Of a stretch of 64,000 nucleotides of DNA, positions 63,550 to 64,000 are shown piece after piece. The notes under the pieces were generated by a model. It ran no database searches and was not told the origin of the DNA. It worked only from the letters and a program-made list of their open reading frames with translations. This stretch comes from Isochrysis galbana. Lineage: Eukaryota > Haptophyta > Isochrysidales > Isochrysidaceae. How positions within the stretch are numbered: the first letter of the stretch is position 1; the number at the start of each line of letters is the position of its first letter. The translations under genes were made by a program, and so were the position numbers. The stretch covers positions 4,586,226 through 4,650,225 of the forward strand of contig CM030937.1 in assembly GCA_018136815.1 (NCBI GenBank), given 5' to 3'.

Positions 63550-64000
63550 GTACCTCTCCTACGGCACGCGCGATGGCGCGCCTGCGGCAGGCCACTTGGC
63601 GACCCCTGGAGTCTCCTGGAGGCCAGCTCAGGGGGCAGAGGAGGCTAGGGCTAGGCTCTGGCCTCCCTTGCCACCTGCCTCTCCCTCTCCCTCGCTGGCT
63701 CGCTGGTCGCTGGCGCTTCTGAGCCTGAGCCTCTAGGGGCCCCACGCCGCACGCTGCACCTGTGTGCCTATCGACCAGGGAGGGAGGGGGGGTTGGAGCA
63801 ATGGGCTGGCCTCGACAGGCCAGGGCGAGTGACACAAGCGAGCTTGCTAGGGAGAGAGTGGGCCAGCATGGCAGTCTGTTCCTGGCAACCCATAAGGCAT
63901 GCCAGGAGGATGGGTGGTCCCTCCTCCACAGCGGGGGAGGAGTGGGAGTGGAGAGAGGGGGGGGCTCGTGCCCCCCCATGGCCCATGGGTGAACCAAGTA
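63550..64000 (-). mobile_element. GC-rich retroposon, cut by the window end
   Basis: GGCACGCGCGATGGCGCGCC through GGGTGAACCAAGTA matches 59580-59990. The 5' terminus (plus-strand ...TATAAACTTAGTT) would lie just beyond 64000. Confidence 0.8.

Overview
This window is nuclear DNA from a photosynthetic microbial eukaryote. The evidence is: genes interrupted by short GT-AG introns (67 to 646 bp) whose removal restores reading frames exactly; a eukaryotic-type tRNA-Cys; a nuclear, intron-bearing gene for the photosystem II factor Psb28; and a very dense load of eukaryotic transposons. Several predicted proteins (Psb28, the FKBP-CS protein) begin with a hydrophobic segment followed by a basic stretch, as expected if the plastid is complex (secondary). 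I cannot name the species. Psb28 is usually plastid-encoded in red-lineage algae, so a nuclear copy argues for a green-derived plastid or a recent transfer.

Real genes are few and lie as islands between repeats: a two-repeat Myb regulator (220-2373, +), an FKBP-CS fusion (5977-6813, -), a gamma-glutamyl hydrolase (9173-10200, -), a Kelch membrane protein (14083-15504, +), tRNA-Cys (19350-19421, -), a saccharopine dehydrogenase-like oxidoreductase (23767-25303, +), Psb28 (31467-32240, -), a drug/metabolite-transporter superfamily protein (35100-36828, -), a multi-KH RNA-binding protein (42183-44824, -), a zinc finger-RRM-2OG oxygenase (49940-51601, -), a mitochondrial-carrier-family protein (52329-53511, +), a repeat protein with C-T-F-x-P motifs (55469-58255, -) and a small SMI1/KNR4-like protein (62350-63076, -). 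They do not form operons or an obvious pathway. The oxygenase and carrier genes share a divergent intergenic region.

The rest is mostly mobile DNA, often nested, and many insertions can be read to the base from target-site duplications (TSDs). Non-LTR retrotransposons (LINEs) of one clade (reverse transcriptase plus a C-terminal Cys/His knuckle) occur at 3357-5169, 7372-8500, 10440-10563, 11885-13480, 28287-30987, 38163-39867, 48302-49600 and 61500-62075. They are 5'-truncated and their sense strand ends in oligo-T rather than oligo-A. A GC-rich, non-coding retroposon of about 790-880 bp (5' end ACTAAGTTTATACTTGGTT) is present in at least seven copies or parts; it has 16-19 bp TSDs and at least two different 3' tails, one resembling a LINE tail. 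DNA transposons include a 1,847-bp mariner-like element with TA TSD and 22-bp inverted repeats (16426-18272), two hAT-type MITEs with perfect 8-bp TSDs (10688-10870, 45476-45843) and hAT transposase relics. There is a 1,540-bp solo LTR with internal tandem repeats inside one hAT relic (20178-21717) and two Copia relics (27236-28010, 37505-40175).

The clearest stratigraphy is at 37.5-40.2 kb: a Copia relic was hit by a LINE (17-bp TSD), which was then hit by the retroposon (19-bp TSD). The stretch from 32.5 to 34.8 kb is odd in another way: a palindrome cluster, a 730-bp AT-rich island, a roughly 450-bp CT microsatellite and a GC-rich tandem repeat follow one another directly.
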